Shown: positions 44,164 through 51,951 of the stretch, piece after piece | How positions within the stretch are numbered: the stretch's first letter is position 1 | How the letters are laid out: each line of letters starts with the position of its first letter | NCBI GenBank assembly: GCA_964615905.1 | Contig: CAZTUB010000021.1 | Coordinates: forward strand, 26,530 to 90,529 | Direction: 5' to 3' | Length of the DNA: 64,000 nt | From: DATLMR01 sp964615905 | Lineage (GTDB): Bacteria > Acidobacteriota > Blastocatellia > UBA7656 | The notes under the pieces: generated by a model | The model's input: the letters and a program-made list of their open reading frames with translations, nothing else | What the model was told of the DNA's origin: nothing | Databases searched by the model: none | Program-made: the position numbers and the translations under genes

Positions 44164-45195
44164 CTACTCCTTTCGCGGTATGGCAGCATAGGCTAGTCCG
44201 CGCATAATCCGTTTACATCGCGGGCAGTAATCTTGCAGCGTATGCCCGTCTCCCATCCGGTAGTCGAAGCCTAACTGCCCGACAACATCCTTCAAATCAT
44301 CGAGCCACATCTGGCCTACAAACTCCACTCCGCAACGCGGACAGGCGGCCTGCGGCGTCTCTCTTTCGCTGCGCTGGTAGAGCTCGACGCCGATAGAGGC
44401 CGGACGCTGCACGACATGAAAGAGCTTGCCGAAGGGCAGATAAAAAAGCGTCATGATGACGAGCGCCTGGTGACTGAGCGCGATGAATGAGTACATATAA
44501 CCTTCAAGCCAGAGGCTCGACGCCGTTAGCATGAGGCCAGTCACAGAGATCGCTATCAGCAGCAGGTGAGGGACGAAGTCGAGCATAAATTGTTGGAGGG
44601 CGATGGCCCCACGGTCGTGCAGTCGTCTGTGGATCGCGATAGCGCAACCGGCTATGACCATGACGGCTGTAAAGTCCAGCGCGTGAAACGTGACCCATGC
44701 GATTATGCTGCGCCCCTCGAAGATGGATGTAGGAAACCCGAAAAGGTATGCGCGGTAGCCTTCGGCTCCTTCGAGCTTGAAATGTATCCAGCCGAAAACG
44801 AGCGGGAAAGTAACTAGCGCCGACAGGATGCATCCCCACATGATCAGCGCGTGCATCGCCCATCGGCTGAACCCGCGCCGGGCGATAAACCGCTGCTCGA
44901 TGAGGTTGTGGGTTAGGGTCTGGGCTGCGCTCTTTGTGTGAGCGGCGAACCTTTTGCGGTCACGGAAAAGTTTCCAGCCGCGCCGCCAGTAAACGCGCGT
45001 GGCCGGGCGCTGTATCCAGAGCGCGTAGCGGAAGACGACCGCGCCGAAGGCGACGACGCTCGCCACTGTGTACCCGAACAGCGCCGGGTCGTAATGTTCA
45101 AGGTTGCGCGACCCGATGATGATTAAGGCAGTTAGTCCTGCCGAAGCGGCAAGGGCTAAAAGCACCGGGCGACGATGTGTCGTTGGTACAGGCAT
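44164..45195 (-). CDS. NarI/HdrE-like membrane cytochrome b subunit with C-terminal zinc ribbon
   Basis: A 343-residue membrane protein and probably the first gene of the respiratory operon. About six membrane helices contain paired His residues (SRWAMHALIMWGCIL, VTFHALDF, FVPHLLLIA, ALSHQALVI) suitable for two b-type haems and quinol oxidation. The C-terminus (about 285-335) is a soluble extension with CPRCGVEF and CPRCKRIM, a zinc ribbon or rubredoxin-like site not found in ordinary NarI. It is followed after 70 bases by the molybdoenzyme gene. The upstream gap to 45408 holds only a weak inverted repeat (CTTGGTA/TACCAAG at 45322-45349). Confidence 0.82.
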   Translation of the reverse strand: MPVPTTHRRPVLLALAASAGLTALIIIGSRNLEHYDPALFGYTVASVVAFGAVVFRYALWIQRPATRVYWRRGWKLFRDRKRFAAHTKSAAQTLTHNLIEQRFIARRGFSRWAMHALIMWGCILSALVTFPLVFGWIHFKLEGAEGYRAYLFGFPTSIFEGRSIIAWVTFHALDFTAVMVIAGCAIAIHRRLHDRGAIALQQFMLDFVPHLLLIAISVTGLMLTASSLWLEGYMYSFIALSHQALVIMTLFYLPFGKLFHVVQRPASIGVELYQRSERETPQAACPRCGVEFVGQMWLDDLKDVVGQLGFDYRMGDGHTLQDYCPRCKRIMRGLAYAAIPRKE

Positions 45196-45407
45196 ACCTG
45201 AGATTTTTCAAGCAGACGGCTGGAGATGATAAGCGGCTACGGTGCGGCGTTGCCTGGCCGATCACTCGCCGTCTCTCTAAATTGTAAAGAATTGGAGATG
45301 AACCATATTCACAGGCTTCCTCTTGGTAAGGCTGTTTCCTTATACCAAGAATACCTTCTCCATCAATCATGCACGGCCGGCATCTTCAGCAGGCTACTGC
45401 AAACGGC

Positions 45408-45905
45408 CTACTCTATCAGATCCGGGTTTTTAGGCTGTAACGCATCCCCGATGAGACTCTTGATGGCTTGCCCTACTTCGGCTGCGATCTCGGCGCTCAC
45501 GCTTCGCTCGTAAAGCGGAAACAACTCGCGCTCCTCTTTGCGGATGTGTCTCTCAAGCAAGTCCGCAAACTCGCTGAGCGCAACCGCAAGCTGCGAGACC
45601 TCCGTCCCGCCGAGGCTGCGGCCGATCTCTTCGAGCTTTCTGTGTTCCGCGATCAAATTATCCAATAAGGGGCGAGCGCCTGGAAAATCTCGCATCGCGG
45701 GAACCAGCGCTTCCTCTTCTGCTTTGAAGTGGGCCGCCAGGTCCGTAGCGAAGAACTGAGCGGCCTGGGCGGCTTTCTTACGAACCCAGGTTTCATCATT
45801 GCTACAGGTCAGCAGCCCCCTATGTACGCGAAGGCAGAGCATCAGCCCGTAATGGTGCTCTCGCGAAAGGGGTATCAAGCTCTCGTGCCGACGGGATGGT
45901 TTCAC
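45408..45905 (-). CDS. Hemerythrin-like HHE-domain protein
   Basis: GTG start with AGAGGG upstream; 165 residues. The four-helix bundle carries the iron ligands HHYGL near residue 17, HFKAEEEAL near 60, HRKLEE near 85 and HIRKEERELFPL near 120. Hemerythrin-like domains bind oxygen or nitric oxide at a di-iron site. It follows the Ric gene by nine bases, so both are probably made together. Confidence 0.88.
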   Translation of the reverse strand: MKPSRRHESLIPLSREHHYGLMLCLRVHRGLLTCSNDETWVRKKAAQAAQFFATDLAAHFKAEEEALVPAMRDFPGARPLLDNLIAEHRKLEEIGRSLGGTEVSQLAVALSEFADLLERHIRKEERELFPLYERSVSAEIAAEVGQAIKSLIGDALQPKNPDLIE

Positions 45906-45914
45906 GGGTTCCCT

Positions 45915-46634
45915 CTAGCCTTCTACCTCGATGGCCCGAGGGAACAGGACGTTGTTTTCCAGATGAATGTGCTGGTGTAGGTCCTGCTCTAACTCCTCCA
46001 GCCTGCTGTAGAGCGTCCGGTAGCTGATGCATGCTTCCGACGGCGCGGCGAAATCGTTGCTCAATTGCCGAATGTTACGGAGTATATCCCCGGCGGTGTC
46101 GTGCTCCGCCATCATCACCTGTACGGGGTTGCGCACTGTGCCGAACATCGGCGCGGGCACGGCCTCGCCTCCGTTTTTTCCATGCTCGATCTCTGTGATG
46201 TAGGGGAAAAGTATGTTCTCTTCTTTCTTCATGTGTAGGAGCAGGTCGAGCTTTAGCTCCCCGAAAAGCGCCTGAATCTGTAATAGCTCCGGCCGCCTTT
46301 CGCTATAAACCGAGCAGACTTTTGCGAGCAGCGGCTCGATGCCGTCAAGCTCCTCTCGTGTGAAGTGATGGTGCCTATCCTTGATATGCGTTATCAGTGA
46401 TGCGAGGCTTACGGCCCTCCAGTCTGTTGCCTGGTCGGGCGCTTGCATCGATAATTCGACCTGCTCAAGCGATTGCACGACCTCTTCGACAGAGACGCCC
46501 GCCGCCTGGCAGGCTTCAGTGATCGGACGCGCGCCGCCGCAGCAATAATCTATACCCATCTTCTCAAAGACCCGGGTCGCGCCCGGCATCTCAATAGCGA
46601 TCTCCCTTACTGTCACTGAGTCATTTAATTGCAT
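45915..46634 (-). CDS. ric: Iron-sulfur cluster repair di-iron protein (Ric/YtfE/ScdA)
   Basis: A GGAAGG site precedes the ATG; 239 residues, the usual length. The N-terminal ScdA/DUF542 domain has the characteristic DYCCGG (about 29-34). The C-terminal hemerythrin domain carries HIKDRHHHFTREEL, LHMKKEENILFPYI, AEHDTAGD and HIHLENNVLFPRA. Ric proteins repair Fe-S clusters damaged by nitric oxide or peroxide. Its place beside a nitrate-reductase-like operon fits defence against reactive nitrogen made by that respiration. Confidence 0.94.
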   Translation of the reverse strand: MQLNDSVTVREIAIEMPGATRVFEKMGIDYCCGGARPITEACQAAGVSVEEVVQSLEQVELSMQAPDQATDWRAVSLASLITHIKDRHHHFTREELDGIEPLLAKVCSVYSERRPELLQIQALFGELKLDLLLHMKKEENILFPYITEIEHGKNGGEAVPAPMFGTVRNPVQVMMAEHDTAGDILRNIRQLSNDFAAPSEACISYRTLYSRLEELEQDLHQHIHLENNVLFPRAIEVEG

Positions 46635-46744
46635 GTTGCACCTTCCTGATATGCTTAGCTTCCGATTTAGAGCTTAATACAAACCAGAGCTCGATGCAGT
46701 GACATAAGTCATAGGCTGAATAATATTGAGGATTCGTTAGCGGG

Positions 46745-48547
46745 CTAGATAGGGTCGCCTTCCCTTTCAGCTTCCCATATCGGCAGGTAGATGGTGAAGG
46801 TTGTGCCGCGTCCGACCTGGCTTTCAAGGCTGATCTTCCCGCCAATCTCTTCGATAATCGTGCGCGCAAGGTAGAGGCCGAGTCCTACGCCGGGCACGTC
46901 AGCTGGCTCTGCCGTGTCGATTCCAGACCCCGTCGACGCAGCAGCCGGGATGCGCCGTCCGCGAAAGAATTTTTCAAACACGTGGGGCCTGTCCTCTTCC
47001 GCTATGCCCCGCCCTGTATCGCTTACTCTTATCACGACGTGGTCAGCGTCCGCAGACGCTGCGAGCGTAATGCGCCCGCCGTCGGGTGTGTACTTGATTG
47101 CGTTTTCAATCAGGCTGCATAAAACGCGTCGAAATGCGACACGGTCACCGACCGCCTGCGGTAACTTGTCCGGCACTTCCGCGCGCAGCTCGTGGCGGTG
47201 CGCCTCGGCTGCATGCCGCTCGATCACGAGGCAAGCGTTGATGACTTCTGCCACGTCAACGCTATCCAAAACGACATTAAACGTCTGGGATTCTATACGC
47301 GACAGGTCTAGCAGGTTTAGCACCAGGTCTATCTGCCGGTCACATTCCTCTGCTATGGCTTGCAAATATTCGCGGCGCTCCGCCTCACTCAACTGACTGC
47401 GCAGCAGAACGCGAGTGAGGGTCTTGATAGTTGTCAAAGGCGTCCTTAGCTCGTGCGAAACCCCGCTAACGAAGTCTGACTTCAAGCGGTCAAGCTCTGC
47501 CAGCCGTGTAGTGCGGTCCTCGATCTCGGCGGCCATCGAGTTAAAGGCCTCGCCCAGCTCGGCCACCTCGCCGCCGCCGCTTACAGGGACGCGGGTAGAT
47601 AAGACCCCTTTGCCAAACATGCGCGCCACATCACTGAGGCGGCGAACAGGCATTGCGATGTCGCGGGCGATTATAAGCGCCGCCGCCACAGCACAGAGTA
47701 GGGCCAGCAGGCTAAAAGCGATATAACGCTTTAGCTGTTGTTCGGCGGGCTCGTAGAGAGATTCGCTCGGAACCCCAACTGCGACCACGCAGCCGGTTGC
47801 GCCTGCGCTTGCCAGTCCGTAAACACGTTCTACGCCGTCAATGGGACTTTTCAGTTCGATTACTGTCGATTGCTGATCCGCGAGTGTGGCGAACAGAGGA
47901 GAGCCGCTTAGATCGGTTCCGAGGTGTGTTTCCGGCGTCGGGTTGCGATATAAAAGGATCCGGCGCTGTGGACCGAAGACCGTTACCACGGCGTGGTCGC
48001 TTTGCCTGGCCTCATGGAAGAATGACTGGCTCATCTGCGTCACGTCTATCTGAGCCACAATCGCGCCGCCGCCTTCGATAGGCACCGCCATCACAAGCAT
48101 GCCCTTGTCGGGCCCGTGCGTCCAATCCGTGTCAATTGCCCATGACCTGTGCCGCAGCTCTGATAAAAGGTCGCCGGCCAGCCCGGCGACAAGCGGCGGA
48201 GCCTTGGTCGGTTCCGACATCACGGTGTCGCCCATCTCGTTGAGAATGCGAATACCGACCCAGTGTGACCGATTTTCCGTAAGGAATCGCAAGCCCTTCA
48301 AGAAGTCTGCCCGGTTTGTAGGATGCTCAACCGAATAATTCGCTACCGTCGTAAGCGGTTCACGCTGTGCGCCTATCCACTGCTCGAAAGCGACAGCCGC
48401 CAATTCAGCCTGCTGTTTTACCGATTCGTCGAGCTGCTTTCGACCGGATGCCCACATCGCCGACAACCCTGCAAGTCCGACGTAAGCTAACGGGAGGGTA
48501 ATGCCTACAACAAGTATGAGCAGTCTGACGCGGATGCCACCTGTCAT
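46745..48547 (-). CDS. Membrane sensor histidine kinase with Cache-type sensor
   Basis: The start at 48547 (MTGGIRVRLLILVVGITL) places the first membrane helix at once; a longer frame to 48652 has no ribosome site. The 600-residue product has helix 1 (about 7-27), an extracytoplasmic sensor of about 240 residues that looks like a double-Cache fold (GIRILNEMGDTVMSEP, GAIVAQIDVTQMSQSF), helix 2 (about 275-295), HAMP, His in SGVSHELRTPLTTIKTL and an ATPase domain (SLIENAIKYTPDGG, DTGRGIAEEDR, GVGLGLYLARTI). No response regulator is adjacent except the decayed one at 49.7-50.2 kb on the same strand upstream, so it may be an orphan. It is 110 bases from ric. Confidence 0.9.
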   Translation of the reverse strand: MTGGIRVRLLILVVGITLPLAYVGLAGLSAMWASGRKQLDESVKQQAELAAVAFEQWIGAQREPLTTVANYSVEHPTNRADFLKGLRFLTENRSHWVGIRILNEMGDTVMSEPTKAPPLVAGLAGDLLSELRHRSWAIDTDWTHGPDKGMLVMAVPIEGGGAIVAQIDVTQMSQSFFHEARQSDHAVVTVFGPQRRILLYRNPTPETHLGTDLSGSPLFATLADQQSTVIELKSPIDGVERVYGLASAGATGCVVAVGVPSESLYEPAEQQLKRYIAFSLLALLCAVAAALIIARDIAMPVRRLSDVARMFGKGVLSTRVPVSGGGEVAELGEAFNSMAAEIEDRTTRLAELDRLKSDFVSGVSHELRTPLTTIKTLTRVLLRSQLSEAERREYLQAIAEECDRQIDLVLNLLDLSRIESQTFNVVLDSVDVAEVINACLVIERHAAEAHRHELRAEVPDKLPQAVGDRVAFRRVLCSLIENAIKYTPDGGRITLAASADADHVVIRVSDTGRGIAEEDRPHVFEKFFRGRRIPAAASTGSGIDTAEPADVPGVGLGLYLARTIIEEIGGKISLESQVGRGTTFTIYLPIWEAEREGDPI

Positions 48548-48743
48548 AAGTCTTCCGCATGCGATAACGCATTCTGTTAAGAGGATAGGTTCAGCCAAAA
48601 AATCACTTAGAAGTATAACAGTCGGCCATATTGACAGCATAGGAGGAAACACTCACACCAGGTGCGTGATTACTCTGATTCAAGGGCCGTTTGTACTTGG
48701 TATTGTCTAATAGCCTGGACTGAAAAAAGCGTGGGAAGATCAC

Positions 48744-49016
48744 ATGGTTTTTAGAACTGGCCCAAACAGATATTCTGGAACCTCCGCGACAGAGATCATC
48801 CGCGAAATGGAGCGTGATGCGGCGGACTATCCAGATAAAGGGGGAACACTTCATCAGTTCTTGACGTGGTCGCTTGCGCAGCTTGACGACCGGCTCCCTT
48901 TGCGGGAATTGGATTTGAACGCTCAGTTAAGTGAGGAAACACTGGCGTTAAGCTTCCTCTGTTTACTGGAAGAATACCGATTGGGCGTACTGGCACAAAC
49001 TGATAAAGGCGAATGA
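48744..49016 (+). CDS. Hypothetical 90-residue protein
   Basis: A small soluble helical protein with GGGAAGAT before the ATG. It contains EIIREMERDAADYP, LHQFLTWSLAQLDDRLPL and LSFLCLLEEYRLG. I recognise no family. The same-strand ankyrin gene begins 40 bases later, which suggests a two-gene unit. Confidence 0.5.
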   Translation: MVFRTGPNRYSGTSATEIIREMERDAADYPDKGGTLHQFLTWSLAQLDDRLPLRELDLNAQLSEETLALSFLCLLEEYRLGVLAQTDKGE

Positions 49017-49056
49017 AGAGTAGTAACAAGATCATTCTTGAAGCGAGGAAAAGCAT

Positions 49057-49707
49057 ATGAGACGAACACACATTTTAGCTTTGTTAATCGCACTATTGGT
49101 TCCACTAACGGCCCACGCCGAGGATCATAATAAGGCTTTGCTGGAAGCGGCCAAGCGCGGTAATGCAGAGGCAGTAAGAGCACATCTCGATAGAGGCGCG
49201 AACGTCAACTCAACAGACCAGGAAGGCTCCACGGCATTGATCCTTGCTGCATACTGGGGACGCCCCGAAGTCGTCAAGGTCTTACTTGAAAAAGGGGCTG
49301 ACGTGAACGCTCAGAACAAGCAAGGACGCACCGCGCTGATCTCAGCGTCGGAAACGGGTCGTACAGAGTTTGTGAAATGGTTACTGGCCAAGGGCGCTGA
49401 CGTAAAAGCGAAAAACCGCGACGGGCGTACATCTCTAATAGAAGCCGCTGCTAGAGGTCACGTCGAGATTGTACAAGCTCTCGTAGTAGCTGGCGCAGAT
49501 TTAAATGTGAAAAACGACATCGGTCGTACTGCGCTGATGCTCGCATCCTACTGGGGCCATCCAAAGGTGGTGCAGGCGCTACTTGATAAGGGGGCAAAAG
49601 TGGGTGAGAAGGATCAATCAGGGTATCTGGCCATCGATTTCGCAAACAGCCAGGGTCACAAGGAGATAGTTACAATGCTGAGCAACGTAGTATCGAAACA
49701 AGAATAG
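49057..49707 (+). CDS. Exported ankyrin-repeat protein
   Basis: GCGAGG lies before the ATG; 216 residues. A signal peptide (about 1-21, LVPLTAHAED) is followed by six ankyrin repeats (about 25-210) with typical phrases such as GSTALILAAYWGRPEVVKVL, GRTALISASETGR and GADLNVKNDIGRTALMLA. Ankyrin repeats bind other proteins. It would be periplasmic or secreted; the partner is unknown. The stop is 11 bases from the convergent response-regulator remnant. Confidence 0.88.
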   Translation: MRRTHILALLIALLVPLTAHAEDHNKALLEAAKRGNAEAVRAHLDRGANVNSTDQEGSTALILAAYWGRPEVVKVLLEKGADVNAQNKQGRTALISASETGRTEFVKWLLAKGADVKAKNRDGRTSLIEAAARGHVEIVQALVVAGADLNVKNDIGRTALMLASYWGHPKVVQALLDKGAKVGEKDQSGYLAIDFANSQGHKEIVTMLSNVVSKQE

Positions 49708-49718
49708 GACGGCCCAAC

Positions 49719-50221
49719 TCATTTCGATCTGGCTTCAAAGATAAACCGTGCTATCTCGACACGGTTGCTGAAGCCCTTTTTAGCCTGGATATGGCTGATA
49801 TGATTCTCAACAGTCCTCACGCTGATCTCAAATTTGGAAGCGATCTCCTTATTGCTAAGCCCGCGCGCGACAGCCTCGGCAATCCGGGCTTCGGCTTCGG
49901 TTAGCTCTTCCCTGTAGTCTGGCGCGCGCTCCGGCTTACTCGATTCGCCTACCATCCGCGCCATCTCTGCGCAAGTTCGATCAAGGCGATTAAATAGTGA
50001 CACGATAGCCGCCAGCAACTCTTCCGGCTCAAAGGGCTTGGTAATATAGGCATCCACACCCGTCCGGAAGCCTTCAATACGATCTTCCCTTTGATCCTTA
50101 GCAGTCAAAAAAATAACCGGTATCAGCGATGTGCGAGAAGAAGAACGAAGCCTATGAACCAAGGCGTGACCGCTCGCAGCAGATTAGGCTCATCATCGAC
50201 TACCAAAAGCCTCCTTGCCAC
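49719..50221 (-). pseudogene. Response regulator (receiver-LuxR type) with internal deletion and frameshift
   Basis: An intact-looking beginning is GTG at 50221, preceded by AGGAGG, and reads VARRLLVVDDEPNLLRAV, the first strand and acidic pocket of a receiver domain. The frame then runs into TPWFIGF and stops. The rest of the gene continues in another frame from about 50162: VHRLRSSSRTSLIPVIFLTAKDQ, AYITKPFEPEEL, then a LuxR-type helix-turn-helix (LTEAEARIAEAVARGLSNKEIA...VRTVENHISHI). About 50-60 residues, including the phospho-acceptor Asp, are missing at the junction. A downstream TTG could still give a 147-residue C-terminal fragment that binds DNA. It was probably once a partner of the sensor kinase at 46.7-48.5 kb. 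A sequencing error could explain the frameshift but not the deletion. Confidence 0.75.
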
Positions 50222-50235
50222 GATGCAACTCCTCC

Positions 50236-50571
50236 TGTATTAACTTGTTTGATATTATCCTATACTGCGCCTTAAAAGATGCACGCGTGCATAGTTTCAA
50301 CAAGAGATTATCAAGATCGCTCTGAGTCCGATAATCTCACCAACAACGATATACCAACCCTTTTCCTACCCTTTTACCATAGGGTTAGTCTTCGGCGTTA
50401 TCGGACTCAAGTATTTATGTGGATTTGTGTTTACTCTTGGACTCACCTCTACTCCTCTTTGCTGATTTTTTCTCTTGCATTTAGGAGTGGAGTAAACAAT
50501 CAATTCCCGTTGATCGGGCTTTGATGCTTGCTGCTTGACGTTCATAACGCGTAGCGTTACTATGCGGCTGT
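50236..50571. repeat. AT-rich gene-free stretch with an 11-bp inverted repeat
   Basis: No gene is supported here. GAGTCCGATAA (50324-50334) and TTATCGGACTC (50398-50408) are perfect inverted copies 63 bases apart. They lie just left of the decayed higB gene and may mark the edge or a control site of the inserted plasmid-like segment. Confidence 0.4.
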
Positions 50572-50769
50572 GTGATCAAGAGCTTCTATGGAATTGTGGC
50601 CGGGAGGGTCTTTTTGAGAGACATGACATATCCCTTCCCTGCTGGCCTTTAACGGGTCTCTGTAGAAAATGTCCAATGCTAGGCTTTCGATCCTAATTAA
50701 CAACCATTTGCACTTCAGCTTCAGGTGGGAAATGGTGATGCTTACGAAGTCCAAATAACTGATGATTAA
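50572..50769 (+). pseudogene. higB: Degenerate higB toxin remnant
   Basis: The piece has fragments of a HigB (RelE-fold) toxin in different frames. It begins GTG with VIKSF, like the MIKSF start of HigB. Near the end one frame reads LSILINN..FSFRWE, then a one-base shift gives NGDAYEVQITDD and TAA, matching the RINDxWRxxFRWExGDAYEVxIxD end of the family. A stop codon and shortening (about 200 instead of about 280 bases) lie between. The stop is 10 bases before the higA start, the normal toxin-antitoxin order. I am fairly sure of the C-terminal part and less sure of the start. Confidence 0.6.
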
Positions 50770-50779
50770 AGAGGTTATT

Positions 50780-51082
50780 ATGTCTGAGATGAAAGAATTT
50801 GCACCGGTACATCCTGGGGAGGTATTACTTGAGCAGTTTTTGAACCCCCTGGGAATCAGTCAATACCGAGTTGCAAAGGATATTGACGTGCCCGCGCGAA
50901 GAATCAATGAAATTGTGCACGGCCAGCGGAGCATAAGCGCTAATACTGCCTTGCGGCTCGGTCTCTATTTTGGCACGTCTGCCGAGTTCTGGATGAACCT
51001 CCAAGCCAAATATGACTTAGAAGTTGAGAAGAATCAGTCCGGCGCTGAAATAATGCGGAAGGTTAAGAGATCGGCTGCTTGA
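50780..51082 (+). CDS. higA: HigA-family antitoxin (orphan)
   Basis: The start at 50780 has AAAGAGG five bases upstream; an in-frame ATG at 50762 lies inside the higB remnant. The 100-residue product has the family opening FAPVHPGEVLLEQFLNPLGISQ and the helix-turn-helix RVAKDIDVPARRINEIVHGQRSI, then the tail GTSAEFWMNLQAKYDLE. HigA neutralises HigB and represses the operon. With the toxin gene destroyed it is an orphan that may survive as a regulator, possibly of the parA operon 44 bases downstream. Confidence 0.93.
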   Translation: MSEMKEFAPVHPGEVLLEQFLNPLGISQYRVAKDIDVPARRINEIVHGQRSISANTALRLGLYFGTSAEFWMNLQAKYDLEVEKNQSGAEIMRKVKRSAA

Positions 51083-51126
51083 TGCCAGCATATCGATGTT
51101 CAAAGCCTACTAGGAGGTGAGATTTT

Positions 51127-51939
51127 ATGAAGGTCATCGCCGTAGCTAATCAAAAAGGAGGCGTCGGTAAGACCACGATCACGCGCGAGCTTAGCGCATG
51201 TTGTGCTCTTCGAGGTTATAACGTCCTTGCCATCGACTGTGATAGCCAAGGAAGCCTTACGAAGTCGTGGCTTGAGCTAGAGCCTGAGTGGCTTACGCTG
51301 TCGCATGTCTTGCTTGAACCCGAGTCGGCCGGGCAAAGAACAAAGCCTCGCCCGCTTGCAGAGGCGATACTTCAAACCCCCGTAGAAAACCTCGATATGA
51401 TCGCATCTGACATACGGCTACAGCGGTTTGAGCTACAACAAGACTATATGACACCCCGTCTGCGCAACCAGATAAAGGAACATTGCACGGAATACGACCT
51501 GGTCTTTATTGACTGTCCACCGCAACTAGGAAAGCTATTGATAGCCGCATTTAATGCTGCCGATTACCTTTTGATCCCCTGCGAGGCCGATGTTGTAGGG
51601 CTCGTGGGATTGCCTGACCTTGATTTCACCATTGAACAGGTCCTTGGCAATATGAATCCTGAATTACAGCGGCTCGGCGCGGTGATGAATAAATACAAAC
51701 CCAATCGCAATCTTTCATTTAATGCGCGCAGCGCTATTGAAGGAGCGACAGAGATGGTTGGCCGTCTGTTCGATACTAACATACATGAGTATTCAAAGAT
51801 CACTGAGGCGCCATCGGCAAGGATGGCCGCCGTGGACTTTGCGCCGACGCACCGCGCTGCCGAACAGCTGTGGAGCTTTACCGATGAGGTTCTGGAAAGG
51901 CTCGGACTCCACCGCCAGAAAATTACTGCCGTAAAGTGA
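51127..51939 (+). CDS. parA: ParA-family partition ATPase
   Basis: A very strong ribosome site AGGAGGTGA lies six bases before the ATG. The 270-residue product has the deviant Walker A KGGVGKTT (about 10-17), Walker A' in LAIDCDSQGSLT and Walker B in LVFIDCPPQ. It lacks the N-terminal DNA-binding extension of type Ia plasmid ParA proteins, so it is of the Soj/type Ib size. ParA moves plasmids or chromosome origins along the nucleoid, normally together with a ParB-like protein and parS sites. No ParB gene follows; the next gene, 12 bases on, carries palindromes that could be the centromere. Confidence 0.93.
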   Translation: MKVIAVANQKGGVGKTTITRELSACCALRGYNVLAIDCDSQGSLTKSWLELEPEWLTLSHVLLEPESAGQRTKPRPLAEAILQTPVENLDMIASDIRLQRFELQQDYMTPRLRNQIKEHCTEYDLVFIDCPPQLGKLLIAAFNAADYLLIPCEADVVGLVGLPDLDFTIEQVLGNMNPELQRLGAVMNKYKPNRNLSFNARSAIEGATEMVGRLFDTNIHEYSKITEAPSARMAAVDFAPTHRAAEQLWSFTDEVLERLGLHRQKITAVK

Positions 51940-51951
51940 GAGGCTTAGTCT

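Noticed and set aside
50279..50524. 81-codon plus-strand frame in the AT-rich gap
   Set aside because: No ribosome site and an incoherent Phe/Tyr/Leu composition; it spans the inverted repeat instead of a recognisable domain.
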